Assembly (NCBI RefSeq): GCF_040436345.1
Contig: NC_133218.1
Span: 2,294,021-2,358,020 of the forward strand
Origin: Pagrus major
Lineage: Eukaryota > Chordata > Actinopteri > Spariformes > Sparidae
DNA: 64,000 nt
Direction: 5' to 3'
The notes under the pieces are model-generated. The model ran no database searches. It saw only the letters and a program-made list of their open reading frames with translations, and was not told the DNA's origin. The translations under genes and the position numbers were made by a program. Shown here one piece after another: positions 1 through 9,648 of the stretch (position 1 is the stretch's first letter; each line of letters opens with the position of its first letter).

Positions 1-1358
1 CGAGGTAGAAATCAGAAATGCTTTGTTTGTGTGTCTTTAGTCAGACAGCTTCTAGCTTTCGCCACAGAACAAAAGTTCTATGGCTGCTTTCACATCATTT
101 AGCCTATGCGTATAGCCATGATTTACAATCAGTATAAAGTAGGCTATAGAATTAGGCCTCAAGGTACACTGTAACTGTGATGGATAAGCAATGACAATTT
201 TCTTATCACTTTGTTTCAGTTATGAACATCATGCTCAAGGTGTATCGACTCCAGTCAAGCGTGGTGATCAGTGTGTCTCTGCCCCATCAATATCCAGTAT
301 TGAAGCCAAATCTGAAAGGTTAGCCTCCATGTTGTTGAACTGCTGATAATAAATCTTTACACCCAACAAGCAGTGTTACTTTGTGAGACTACGCACTCTC
401 CAAAAGTAATATGGCGATCTATCTCCTTCGTTCTCAGGATAAGGAAGAGGTGGATGTCAGGATTTTCTTCAGGATAAGGAAGAGGTGGATGTCTTGCAAG
501 AAAGGTAAACAAAAAATGCATGCTGTTTTGCACAGTTTATTTTGCAATGCACTCAACAGTAGTACATTATGTAAGGTTTAGTACTATTGTGACAGTGATT
601 CTCATTTGTATCTGTATTTACATACAGCATGCAGTCCATTGGGATTTACAAGGATGTGGAGGACACATTGATGAAGAAAAAAAATCAATGACCTCATGAA
701 CAGTGTGCATTTCCTTGTTGTGTTGTCAATTATTATTAAATATGGAATACATATAATTCTTATTTTCTGGATTGTATGTTTTCCAGAATTGATTGGGGAG
801 GTGATTCTCAGGTTCCTTTTCATGACCAGAGAAGTTCACAAAAGACTGACAATCCTGCTTCCTGTTCACACTGACTTTTTACAAATAAACCAAGAGGAGT
901 AAACATGAAGTTATACAGATTTACAGGTAACCTGTTGATTGGACAGTTTTGGTGATTCATTTATTCATAATATTTAATAAATATTGTTAATTTATTGATT
1001 AACCGTACTAACTGGGAAAACAGACCTTTGTTTGTTTTAACCAAATCAAACAGGTTAGGTGTGAAAGCACCCTTAAACTACTTCTGTTTGTAAATCAATA
1101 TCCTATTTTAGAACTTGTTTGTGTGTTAATATATTGTGTATATTTATTTCTATATTTATATTTCTACAGAAAAAAGTTTGAAAATCAATATCCCCTCCAT
1201 AAACAAATGGCACAACGCAGGAGGGCCAACTCCTCAGGTCAAGACTCTACTGTCCACTTAGATCTGAAGGGGAAAAATCATTCCTTTGAGGACAGCAATG
1301 TAAACATCTTGGCCAGAGAAGACAGATGGTTTGAAAGAGGAGTAAAGGACTCTATCTA
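1..1358 (+). repeat. Duplicated segment, copy A (5' part)
   Basis: This stretch reappears in the same orientation at 37467-38403 and 48331-48708, and the last part of copy A resumes at 2481. The two copies match closely by eye, apart from small indels near 170-300 and 420-490. Copy A starts at or before the window edge, so its true left end is not visible. It contains several blocks that look like short exons, for example a block after a tttcag acceptor near 220 ending in AAG|gttagc near 320, and a block ending in AAG|gtaaac near 505. The last block carries the ORF listed separately. It could be a low-copy repeat, a transposon or a duplicated gene piece; the sequence alone does not settle which. 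Confidence 0.75.
434..493 (+). repeat. Short tandem duplication inside copy A
   Basis: A 25-bp block starting TCAGGATAAGGAAGAGG occurs at 434-458 and again at 469-493. Copy B (near 37898) has only one. The block is exon-like (cag before it, AAG|gtaaac after the second unit), so copy A has gained an extra unit since the copies diverged, or copy B has lost one. Confidence 0.7.
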
Positions 1359-2556
1359 CACTGAACAAAAATATAAACGCAACACTTTTTTGCTCCCATT
1401 TTTCATGAGCTGAACTCAAAGATCTAAAACTTTTTCTATCCATTTCTCTCAAATATTGTTCACAAATCTGTCTAAATCTGTGTTAGTGAGCACTTCTCCT
1501 TTGCCGAGATAATCCATCCCACCTCACAGGTGTGGCATATCAAGATGCTGATTAGACAACAAGAATATTGCACAGGTGTGCCTTAGGCTGGCCACAATAA
1601 AAGGCCACTCTGAAATGTGCAGTTTTACTTTATTGGGGGGGTCTGGGGGGGGGGTCAGAAAACCAGTCAGTATCTGGTGTGACCACCATTTGCCTCACAT
1701 CTCCTTCGCATAGAGTTAATCAGGTTGTTGATTGTGGCCTGTGGAATGTTGGTCCACTCCTCTTCAATGGCTGTGCAAAGTTGCTGGATATTGGCAGGAA
1801 CTGGAACACGCTGTCGTATACATATCGTATACGTGTCATATCCAGAGACAATAAAAGGCCACTCTAAAATGTTCAGTTTTATCACACAGCACAATGCCAC
1901 AGATGTTGCAAGTTTTGAGGAAGCGTGCAATTGGCATGCTGATGCAGGAATGTCCACCAGAGCTGTTGCCCATGAATTGAATGTTCATTTCTCTACCATA
2001 AGCCGTCTCCAATAAAGCAAAACTGCACATTTCAGAGTAGCCTTTTATTGTGGCCAGCCTAAGGCACACCTGTGCCTAACCCTAACCCAACAATCAACAA
2101 CCTGATCAACTCTATGCGAAGGAGATGTGAGGCAAATGGTGGTCACACCAGATACTGACGTGTTTTCTGACCCCCCCAGACCCCCCCAATAAAGCAAAAC
2201 TGCACATTTCAGAGTGGCCTTTTATTGTGGCCAGCCTAAGGCACATCTGTGCAATATTCATGCTGTCTAATCAGCATCTTGATATGCCACACCTGTGAGG
2301 TGGGATGGATTATCTCGGCAAAGGAGAAGTGCTCACTAACACAGATTTAGACAGATTTGTGAACAATATTTGAGAGAAATGGTTCTTTTGTGTATATAGA
2401 AAAAGTTTTAGATCTTTGAGTTCAGCTCATGAAAAATGGGAGCAAAAACAAAAGTGTTGCGTTTATATTTTTGTTCAGTGTATGTCAAACTAGAATGACC
2501 GTCTTTTAATAGAGGAGGTGGCCTACAACATTACTTATCACCCACCTACAATGCAG
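1170..2556 (+). pseudogene. GIY-YIG-type ORF tail, interrupted by a Tc1-like element
   Basis: After a ttctacag acceptor-like site at 1162-1169, an open frame encodes PLHKQMAQRRRANSSGQDS, then HSFED and REDRWFERGVK. Across the element at 1359-2480 the frame resumes at 2481 with matching residues, including NRGGGL and PTYNAVL. From memory of fish proteins, these motifs belong to the C-terminal part of GIY-YIG-type nuclease ORFs found with reverse transcriptases; that family assignment is inference. The GIY-YIG start is not present in this block, so the piece is partial. Rejoined, copy A has an in-frame TGA where copy B (48715 region) has CGA, so copy A is a pseudogene twice over. Confidence 0.55.
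1359..2480 (+). mobile_element. Palindromic Tc1-like transposon relic
   Basis: The element begins CACTGAACAAAAATATAAAC and ends with the inverted copy of this sequence, and is flanked by TA at 1357-1358 and 2481-2482. Copy B of the host repeat has the uninterrupted TA at 48708-48709, so this is a confirmed insertion with an empty site. The arms are very long: about 1359-1740 is mirrored at about 2085-2480. A 63-bp block near the centre (2010-2072) repeats at 2190-2252 and is inverted near 1576-1640. Only a remnant of a Tc1 transposase remains, encoding a helix-turn-helix piece (GMSTRAVAHELNVHFSTISR) at about 1946-2010. It cannot move by itself. Confidence 0.9.
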
Positions 2557-2584
2557 TACTGATGTAGTGACGGCAACAGTTAAA
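2481..2584 (+). repeat. Duplicated segment, copy A (3' part)
   Basis: This matches 48708-48811 and ends where the two copies diverge, just after caacagttaaa. It carries the end of the GIY-YIG-type ORF. The divergence point at about 2585/48811 is either the end of the repeat or the edge of another insertion. Confidence 0.75.
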
Positions 2585-2635
2585 GGAACCTGGGGCAGGA
2601 TCAAGAAATAAGACTCAATAGTGACACGATGGCCG

Positions 2636-3310
2636 TTATCTTTTGAGACATTGACAAAAAACAGCTGCACACAGTGTGGCCCTTAATGTGTCCCCAGATG
2701 TTATTTCAGCACAGCCAGGTACGCCATGGTCATCGTCAGCGGGCTCCATGATGACTTCCTCAACAATGTCACCATTGTCCAAACAGATGTTGTGAAGAAT
2801 GACACAACAGGCAACAACCTCTGCAGCAAATGTGGGACTCACTTCAAGGGCCTTAAAGAAAATGGAGCGCCAACGGGTCTTCATCATTCCAAATGCCTGT
2901 TCGATGATGCACCGTGCCCTTGGGTGCTTCCGGTTGAACCGAGCCTGTGCAGGGTTCTGCATGGGCTCACGGTATGGTGTTACCAGATGCATAGGGGCAG
3001 CCAGACAGGGGTATCCTCCATCTCCTAAAATGCACTTCCCCTCTGGTGGGTAGAGCTGCCTCACGTATACTAGGCTGTTTTTCAGGACACGGGCGTCATG
3101 CACTGAGCCAGGGAAGCCAACAAAGATGTCCAGGAATCTGCCTCGATGGTCACAGATGGCCTGCAGCTGTATGGATGGAAACAGCTTCCTGTTAAAATAA
3201 CACTGGGCATCGGCAGCTGGTGGCTTGGGGCGCAGGTCAACTGTTTCATCCAAATACTGCCGTATGATAGGCACTGTTGTGTTCAGCTGGCAGTACGTCA
3301 TGGTGCTCAC
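2636..3310 (-). CDS. Harbinger/HARBI1-like DDE transposase (N-terminally truncated)
   Basis: An uninterrupted 224-aa frame with the DDE_Tnp_4 pattern of PIF/Harbinger transposases: NRK at residues 40-42, VGFPGSVHDARVL (64-76), GDGGYP with the catalytic Asp at 97, and RCIIEQAFGMMKTRW with the catalytic Glu at 137. C-terminal CCVILHNICLD is also typical. The family is usually about 350 aa. Here the N-terminal third, with the first catalytic Asp in its usual I-D-G/C-T-H context, is missing or changed (DETVDLRPKPP stands there). The initiator is therefore uncertain and an upstream exon may have been lost. No terminal repeats could be paired, so the element ends are not given. Probably an inactive transposon copy, although no stop interrupts it. 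Confidence 0.8.
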   Translation of the reverse strand: MSTMTYCQLNTTVPIIRQYLDETVDLRPKPPAADAQCYFNRKLFPSIQLQAICDHRGRFLDIFVGFPGSVHDARVLKNSLVYVRQLYPPEGKCILGDGGYPCLAAPMHLVTPYREPMQNPAQARFNRKHPRARCIIEQAFGMMKTRWRSIFFKALEVSPTFAAEVVACCVILHNICLDNGDIVEEVIMEPADDDHGVPGCAEITSGDTLRATLCAAVFCQCLKR

Positions 3311-3585
3311 ATTCTAAAACATGAACAAATTAAAGGATTAAAAGAAATTGTGTATGTTTGTCATTTTACACAAAAGCCAAATAAAACATGTATCTTAATA
3401 TATCATTTTGTTAACAATCTTTTCACTTAAACACAAGCTGGCTCAAAAAGTACAAGTAGGAAGTTTCAGGATTAATTACATTAGCCTGCATCAGTTACTC
3501 AACTATACATTTAAATAGCCTAATGCCAGTGTAATGTCATGTCAGTTACAAGATGTTCAATACAAAGTTTTTTGTGTGTATGTAA
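3311..3585. other. No gene seen
   Basis: AT-rich sequence between the Harbinger frame and the MITE. It is likely upstream sequence of the same transposon, but I could not recognise an exon in it. Confidence 0.4.
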
Positions 3586-3999
3586 TATAGTGGCCACTTT
3601 ATGAGGTACACCTGAACAATATAATGCAATCTAATACAGCTGCTCTGCTGTAAAGTCTACTTTTATGATGCCTTAACATTAATTGTTTGTTAATTGTCAG
3701 AGGTGTTAAATAACATGTTTTAGCATTGAGGTCATAGTTAGTGATGTTGTTGTACTGGACTGCATTATATTAACATTGTATTATATTATTATAGAGGTAC
3801 AGTACAACAGCGCCTTTAACTGTGACCTTAGTAATAAACATATAACTGTTAGTTGTATTTATACATTTCTGACAATGTCACCAAAACCTGAACATTATAA
3901 ACCTCGTAGAGTTTATAGCAGAGCTGTTGTATTGAACTGAATTAGATTGTAATGTGCAACAGTTAACGTTACCTAATAAAGTGGCCACTGACTGTATAT
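3586..3999. mobile_element. Palindromic MITE, Tc1/mariner-type ends
   Basis: Both ends carry the same inverted sequence: AGTGGCCACTTTATGAGGTA on the left, mirrored by TACCTAATAAAGTGGCCACT on the right (about 3971-3990). The next 60 bases inward are also mirrored: an AATCTAATACAGCTGCTCTG block at left pairs with CAGAGCTGTTGTATTG...GATT at about 3915-3950. There is no coding capacity. This terminal sequence is a common fish repeat motif. Confidence 0.75.
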
Positions 4000-4053
4000 A
4001 ACTTACAGTATATATATAACGTTAAGTTACAGTACATATTATGTGTGTGTATT

Positions 4054-4054
<1 letters not shown>

Positions 4055-4089
<35 letters not shown>
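4055..4089. repeat. (AC)n microsatellite
   Basis: An uninterrupted AC dinucleotide run of about 34 bases, embedded in TATA-rich sequence. Confidence 0.95.
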
Positions 4090-4093
<4 letters not shown>

Positions 4094-4429
4094 ACTGTAT
4101 ATATTTAATAAACTTAACCATTAAATTGCACATAAACTTGCTGCTAATAGTTAAGGTTAAAATCCGTTGGAGTAACGTTAACGTTAGTCGCTTACCTTTT
4201 CCAGAAATGTCATGATTATCTGGTGACGAAGATGCCTGCGAGTTACAGAACGAGTTCGCCTGCGGTTCGCATTTATTATTGTGTGACTTCTTATTGGATG
4301 CATATCAATTATTATTATTATTAGATGTATTAAAGTAGTATTGCAGATTGCCGGTAGAGGTGAGGTTGGCACGGGTTACCACAATTACGCGTCTCCAATC
4401 CAACCGGCAAGGGTCTCAGGAAGCACTTC

Positions 4430-4540
4430 CGCACTAAGCAGTGCGTCGGAAAAGATGCATACTACTGTTACTCACTCAAAAGTATGTTGAACGATAGTAC
4501 ACATATTGAGTATGTAGTGTATAGTATGGAATTTCGGACG
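4430..4540. repeat. Possible DNA-transposon end
   Basis: The stretch holds repeated catact/agtatg words and ends in GGAATTTCGGACGCAACC. Read on the minus strand this resembles the start of the intronic element near 25975 (GTGCGTTCCAAATCGCATAC). This could be the outer end of the Harbinger copy or a separate MITE scrap. No partner end was found. Confidence 0.3.
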
Positions 4541-4749
4541 CAACCGTTGTGTCTCCTCTTCAGGGTGTTCTGGGCAAAAGAGTACCCAGGGCAACAAAGC
4601 ACGAATTTAAAGGTTCCAGGAGATACCACCTGTTGATTGGTGTAGGGGTGTCTGGGACTTTAGTTTGTTTGTCGGGATTGCTAGGATTGACTGGTATGGT
4701 GTAAGATAAAATAAGATCAGGTAGAATAATTTATATTAGTATAATCTAG

Positions 4750-4943
4750 GTGTATTCTGATGTATTTGTGTTTGTTGTGTTAGTTTGCTGTCAGGTGTGG
4801 CGCAGATTCCCCTATACTGTGGGAGGGGTAGAAGTTAATGGCAGTGGCAGGCTATATAAGGCAGCCAGTTTCCAGCAAGCACTGCCACTGCCAGGACTCC
4901 ATGTATCTCGTTGTAATGTTGTTCTGATGTATGTTAAATGTTG
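4750..4943 (+). promoter_or_regulatory. Possible LTR/promoter piece split by the hAT
   Basis: The segment contains a TATA box (ctatataaggcag at about 4850-4862). With the hAT at 4952-7854 removed it continues into gtgaaaataaatacc, which supplies an AATAAA-like signal about 100 bases downstream, followed by a short T/C-rich tail to about 7960. TATA, a short transcribed part and a poly(A) signal are the layout of a solo LTR. I could not find a target duplication or matching ends, so this is tentative. Confidence 0.35.
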
Positions 4944-5208
4944 GTGAAAATTAGTGACGCGAGATGAAGATTCATGAAGCATTGAAGCTTTCCATCCAAT
5001 TGGTTCACTCATGGGCCGAAGCTTTATGGTGCTTCATTTGCTCTACTGTGCCATCAAGTGGACAATAAATGTAAAACAGGCAGAGTGATTATAATGACAC
5101 CATGGCTTCGGTGCGTGAAGCTTTGAATTGAATTGTGCTTAAATGATAATGCCAATAAACAAATAATATAGTCATTAATATAGTGTCTGTTTTTCTGATA
5201 GAATGAGG

Positions 5209-5374
5209 GCAGGGACAGAGGGGAAAGTTGAAACAAATTGGGGAGAGGGTTGTGATGTGAATGTGCTTGTGTTATTAGGGACAACATGATGGCAGGGACA
5301 GAGGGGAAAGTTGAAATAAATTTGGGAGAGGGTTGTGATGTGAATGTGCTTGTGTTACTAGGGACAAAATGTAA
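5209..5374. repeat. 83-bp tandem duplication
   Basis: A unit starting GCAGGGACAGAGGGGAAAGT occurs at 5209 and again at 5292, with a few mismatches. It lies inside the 3' non-coding part of the hAT element. Confidence 0.85.
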
Positions 5375-5393
5375 CACGTAAAATGGGGATATT

Positions 5394-7569
5394 TTATTCA
5401 TTTTTATTCAAAAACAACAACTTCTCCACAGTGCTGGGCCTCAGGCAGTTTCTTTTTTTTGATTTTTGGATTTTGCCTGCTTTCGAAAACACCCTTTCAC
5501 AGGGCACAGATGAAGCTGGAGTACACATGAAAGCAACTGCAAGTTTGTACAAGTTCAGATATACATGTTTCTGTCGCTCCCAATACTCAAGGGGGTTCTC
5601 CAGTCTCTCAATGTTGGGTTCACCCAGGTAGGTTTGGACCTCCACTGTGGCATCCGCAGTGACATTTGAGGTCCTCGTCTGCAGGACGGTGCCGTCTAAA
5701 CAATGCCACAGTTTGCTACCTAGGATAAAGAAACAGGCTGTAAGTGACTAAATACGCCTACAATAACACAATTAGGTATCTATTACCTTGAGTCACAGGC
5801 TGAGAAGCTTCTGATGTGTTTGGTTGTGATGATGATGATGATGAGGTGCTGTTTCGGATAACAGCTGCGCATTCGCAAGTGAGCCTCTTCTCTGCTTCTG
5901 CTGCTTTGTTTGGGCTAAAGAAGCCTATCTTCTTAAATCTTGGATCAAGCAGTGTTGACAGTGACATGATGCTCATCGATTGCATCGTGTAGAGTTTGTA
6001 CTTCAATTGTCTCCTCAGACTCTCGGCCATTGCTGTGCCCTCAGGAGTTTGGACAATTCCCATGTCCTCCTCCTCCAGTGCGTGGTGTAGCATCGATAAC
6101 AGGGGAATGACTTTTGATCCCAACACTCTCTTCTCCTCTGACAGCTCGACTGTGGCATCATTGAACGGGGACAGCACTTTTAGAGATTCTGCCACAATGT
6201 CATATTGTTCTGATGAGAGTGGGGCAATGTCAGTGCGTAGGCCTGCCAAAGCTGCTCCTACGGGTTCCCTAGGTCATACATACATTGGAGCATATGGTAT
6301 GTGCTATTCCAGCGTGTATCCACCTCTTGAATTAGCTTCAGTGTTGGCCGGCTCATTTGCTCCTGCACCTGTGTCAGCCTCTCCTATAAAATTAGCCAAT
6401 AAAAAGTGATTAATTCAAGTGTCACTGCAGCAGCAACTTAAACAAAACAGCTTCATTTAGAATATTGCACTGAAATAAAGGAACTCACCTTTGCAGTGGT
6501 GCTGCTCTTGAAATAGCCCACTATCCTCCTCGTTTTTGCCCTGATGTCAGACAACACAGAGTTTTGTCCAAGAGCCTTTTTAATTAGCAAATTTAATGTA
6601 TGCGCCACACAAATTGCACAAATTGTGTGCGCAAGCGCAGCTCCTTGGCACAAGCACCCATATTTGCTGCGCCATCAGTCACAAGGCAAGTGACTTTCTG
6701 TGCAATACCCCACTCTAACAGAAGTGCTGCTTTGACCTTAGCCAAATTCTCTGCTGTATGTGCCTCAAGGAAATGCAGCACCCCTAAAACAACTGATTGC
6801 AAAGAGGTGCTTGCATCTATGAAGTGGCATGTGATCAGTATTGATTGACGTCCACATATCTGAATTCAAGCTCACTGCAGATGCCTTTGACACAAGGACT
6901 TTGGCTTTTTCCTTGGACTCCTTGTATCTGTTCTCCACCATAGCTTTCAAAGCCTTAAATGAAGGAAGAGAACACTCTTGGAATGGCAAATATGGGGAAA
7001 TGGGGAAAAATGCTTCATTTGCTCACATACGCACCTGCCTTGTGGGGAGAACATAGGTAGGGTTCAAAGCTCTCACAAGCTTTCTGAACCCTTTGTCCTC
7101 CACAATACTGAAGGGCTGGGAATCCTCAATAACCATGTTAACCAAGGCCTCATCCACATCGGTCTTCTCTCTTCTCTCTGCAGTATTCAATTACAGATGT
7201 CATTAATTAGTCACATTTAAAATATAAATTAATGTTGTAATTTTATGTTTGTATACTGTCTTATCATTGCATCCTACAATGGCTTACCTAAGCTTGGTCC
7301 ACCTTGGTTGGTCTCCTTGTTCTCATGCAGGGCTCTATAATGCCTCAGCATAGATGAAGTGTTATTGTTGTATCCAAGTTCTTTTGCACACAACAGACAC
7401 TTCACCTTTTAAAATACCACAAATTAGAAGAAAGAAGTTAGAACAAGGGATACGCTGTGTTGTAACATTTATATTACGCTAGTAATTACTATGTGCATAC
7501 CTTATTATGAGAGATCAGCTCAAAATGTTCCCACACAGGGGAAAATCTCCTCTTTCTGGTTGGTTCCAT
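5394..7569 (-). pseudogene. hAT transposase with BED zinc finger (frameshifted)
   Basis: The likely start is the ATG at 7567-7569 (MEPTRKRRFSPVWEHFELIS). A GT donor follows at about 7499, and the next exon (about 7405-7289) completes a BED finger, CLLC...HYRALH. Further pieces carry LNSDMWTS (about 6870-6890), VTDGAANM (about 6660-6690) and AHTLNLLIKKAL (about 6570-6610). Another lies at 5758-6249. The conserved hAT C-terminal dimerisation end, SSVPCERVFSKAGKIQ, is at 5394-5645. The frame slips near 6835-6845, between the NTD and TCHFIDAST stretches, and again near 6620-6650, before the AHTLNL motif. So the gene is dead in this copy despite its intact ends. GT-AG introns separate the parts, as in ZBED-like hATs. 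Confidence 0.85.
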
Positions 7570-8028
7570 CGGAAAGTCAAAAGACGCTCGAATATATCCC
7601 AAACAAAATCCACAAACTCCACAAAATGTGAGGTGATGGGGGACCTCCATTGCATTTCGTTGCCCCTTATATTTCAAATTGCACGCCAAACTGGCGAACC
7701 ATTTCCTGAATCAGTCACATGGTACGGCCGTCTCGCGAGGCTTCGAACGTCATCGCATACGTCATCGACACAAGCCTCGATACGCGCTTCACAAAAATCT
7801 TCCTGGACTACTCGACACACGCTTCGAAGCCTTAACACGGAAGACACATCACTAGTGAAAATAAATACCCGCTTTTGGTCTGCACCAAACCTCTGCCTCA
7901 GACTCCTGCTTCAAATATCCAGCCGTCACACGGCCATCCTAACTGTCAGGAAAAGTAAAAAATTCTATTTGGTCCCCCCCCCTCTTGCTCTCAGAATTGT
8001 TGAGGCCTGGTGGACTGGAGATTGGATA

Positions 8029-8212
8029 GGGCGGCTGTGGCTCAGCGGTAGAGCCAGCGGTAGAGCCAGCGTCTTGTTATCGGAAGGTTGCTGGTTCGAT
8101 TCCCCTGGTCTGCATGTTGAAGTGTCCTCGGGCAAGATACTGAACCCCAAACTGCTCCTGATGTGCTGGTCAGCACCTTTTATGGCAGCCACCGCCATCA
8201 GTTTATGAATGA
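8029..8212 (+). mobile_element. tRNA-derived SINE (5' part)
   Basis: The head looks like a tRNA: A box TGGCTCAGCGGTAGAGC at 8038-8054 and B box GGTTCGATTCC at 8093-8103. These form the internal RNA polymerase III promoter. A 12-bp tandem duplication (gcggtagagcca) widens the A-B spacing. The body (TGCATGTTGAAGTGTCC, then gatactgaacccc and tgctcctgatg) is that of a common teleost SINE family, whose 3' end appears separately at 54968-55078. This copy stops around 8212, where L2 sequence begins. It is not a functional tRNA gene. Confidence 0.8.
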
Positions 8213-8820
8213 ATTTGGCAACTAAACTGTTGCAACGTATCCAGAACACTGCAGCGCGCCTTGTTTTCAATCTACCCAAATTCTCCCATGTGACCCCCCT
8301 CCTCTGTGACCTCTACTGGCTTCCTGTTGTGGCCCGCATCAGTTTCAAGACCATGGTGCTGGCCTTCAACGGAACTGCACCCATCTACCTCCAAACACTG
8401 GTCAGACCACACGCCCCAGCACCAGCACTTTGCTCTAATACATCAGCTGGCCGGCTGGTACCACCATCACTAGGAGCAAACAAAACCGGCTCAGCGAAGT
8501 CACGACTCTTCTCTGTCCTGGCGCCCCAGTGGTGGAACGAACTCCCGACCAATGCCAGGACAGCAGAATCACTCGCCATCTTCTGGAAAAGACTCAAGAC
8601 TCACTTGTTCAGACTTCACCTCGACCCTGCATAGCATGACTCCCTCCCCAACCCCCCACCCCAAAAAACAAACAAACAAACAAAATCTATCTTTTCTTTT
8701 CTACTTTATCGACGGTAATATGTTGTGGTTTCTTTCTTGTGACAAATGTACTTATTGTAAGTTGCTTTGGACAAAAGTGACTTGCTAAATGCCCTAAATG
8801 TAAATTTAAATGTAAATGTA
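8209..8820 (+). pseudogene. L2-clade LINE, 5'-truncated 3' end
   Basis: An open frame of 141 aa (8209-8634) encodes the end of an L2/CR1-type reverse transcriptase protein: IQNTAARLVFNLPK, DLYWLPVVARISFK and the late WWNELP motif with a final TAESLAIFWKRLKTHLF. Next come an A-rich spacer and the hallmark L2 tail, GTAAGTTGCTTTGGACAAAA, ending in TGTAAA-type repeats at about 8797-8820. The reverse transcriptase and endonuclease parts are missing, which is the usual result of incomplete reverse transcription. Confidence 0.85.
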
Positions 8821-8879
8821 GGTATCGACTGTACAATTCAGTTCTGCTCATTATACAAATTGCAAGTCTTGGCAACCAA

Positions 8880-9016
8880 GGTGATTTGCAAGGCAAAGTA
8901 GTATTTGGATGAAATAAGTCTTTAAAACCATAGTTACTTGGAAGAAAGTATTATTTGGGTGAAACCAACCTTTAAAACTATAAATAATGAATCAGAGTAG
9001 CCTATTATTTGGGTGG
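8880..9016. repeat. 51-bp minisatellite (left part)
   Basis: Degenerate units built on GTATTATTTGGGTGGAAT...CCTTTAAAACTATAAAT run up to the edge of BEL/Pao element 1 and continue beyond it at 16920-17105. About six units in total are visible, with a period close to 51 bases. Confidence 0.8.
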
Positions 9017-9551
9017 TATCACTCCCTCCAGGAAATACACGGGACCGCAGTTCTTCAATTACAGATGACTTTATTTTCTCCTTCCTCATAAACCACCGTC
9101 AAAGTCACCGTCGAACTGTTCAAATATACAGTGTGCAAAATTAAGACATCATTTGTATACAGAACTTAAACACATACGATACAACACAACAGAATAAACG
9201 TACCTCGCTGGCTGCACACAACCGAGAGGGAATGAGTTTGTTTGACAAATCTTTCAAAACCAAAAATGTCCACAAAATATCCTTCAACCGAACATTATTC
9301 TTCAAATGCGCAGTAAAATGTCTTAACTTGTTTACGGAGGTTCGCACACTTCTCCTGCTTCATCACTTTCTTTACCCTCTTCCGTCTTTTTGAGTGTTAC
9401 ACTTAAATTTGTCCCGCTTGCAACACAGAATAAAAATAAATTCCTCCTCAGTGTTGCACAAAGAAAATAATTATCCATAAAAATAAATAGTATAAAAATA
9501 AAGTATGTAACAAAACATTAAATTACATAAATAATATTTGTGGCAGTTAAA
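9017..9551 (-). repeat. BEL/Pao 1, 3' LTR
   Basis: This 535-bp repeat matches 16385-16919. On the element strand it runs from TTTAACTGCCAC to GGAGGGAGTGATA and contains AATAAA before the terminal part, consistent with an LTR poly(A) signal. Confidence 0.9.
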
Positions 9552-9648
9552 CTCCCACCAAATCACAATTGTTGTGATTTCAATTCACTCCCTTTTAACA
9601 CCTTTGTTTCAAATTCACATAATGAACTTAACAAGTCAACCATTACAC

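Larger units (their letters stand above)
4952..7854 (-). mobile_element. hAT DNA transposon, full length with 8-bp target duplication
   Basis: The left end reads TAGTGACGCG and the right end, on the other strand, TAGTGATGTG. The flanks carry an exact 8-bp direct repeat, GTGAAAAT, at 4944-4951 and 7855-7862, which is the hAT target-duplication length. The element is 2903 bp and carries a spliced BED-finger transposase on the minus strand. The clean ends show a recognisable, fairly recent insertion, although the transposase frame is now broken. Confidence 0.9.

Noticed and set aside
602..902. Paired small frames repeated at 38033-38321
   Set aside because: They recur only because the segment is duplicated; no motif, and they overlap on opposite strands.
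2585..4620. Terminal repeats for the Harbinger copy (GGAACCT near 2586 and AGGTTCC near 4611)
   Set aside because: Only seven bases pair and no TWA target duplication is seen.
5054..5401. 115-aa frame with an internal repeat
   Set aside because: The repeat is the 83-bp tandem duplication read in the wrong strand and frame.
8038..8110. Possible tRNA gene
   Set aside because: A and B boxes are present, but the body and the sister fragment at 54968 show it is a SINE.
9141..9347. 68-aa frame in the LTR, also at 16509-16715
   Set aside because: Shared only because the LTRs are duplicates; the frame has no known motif.
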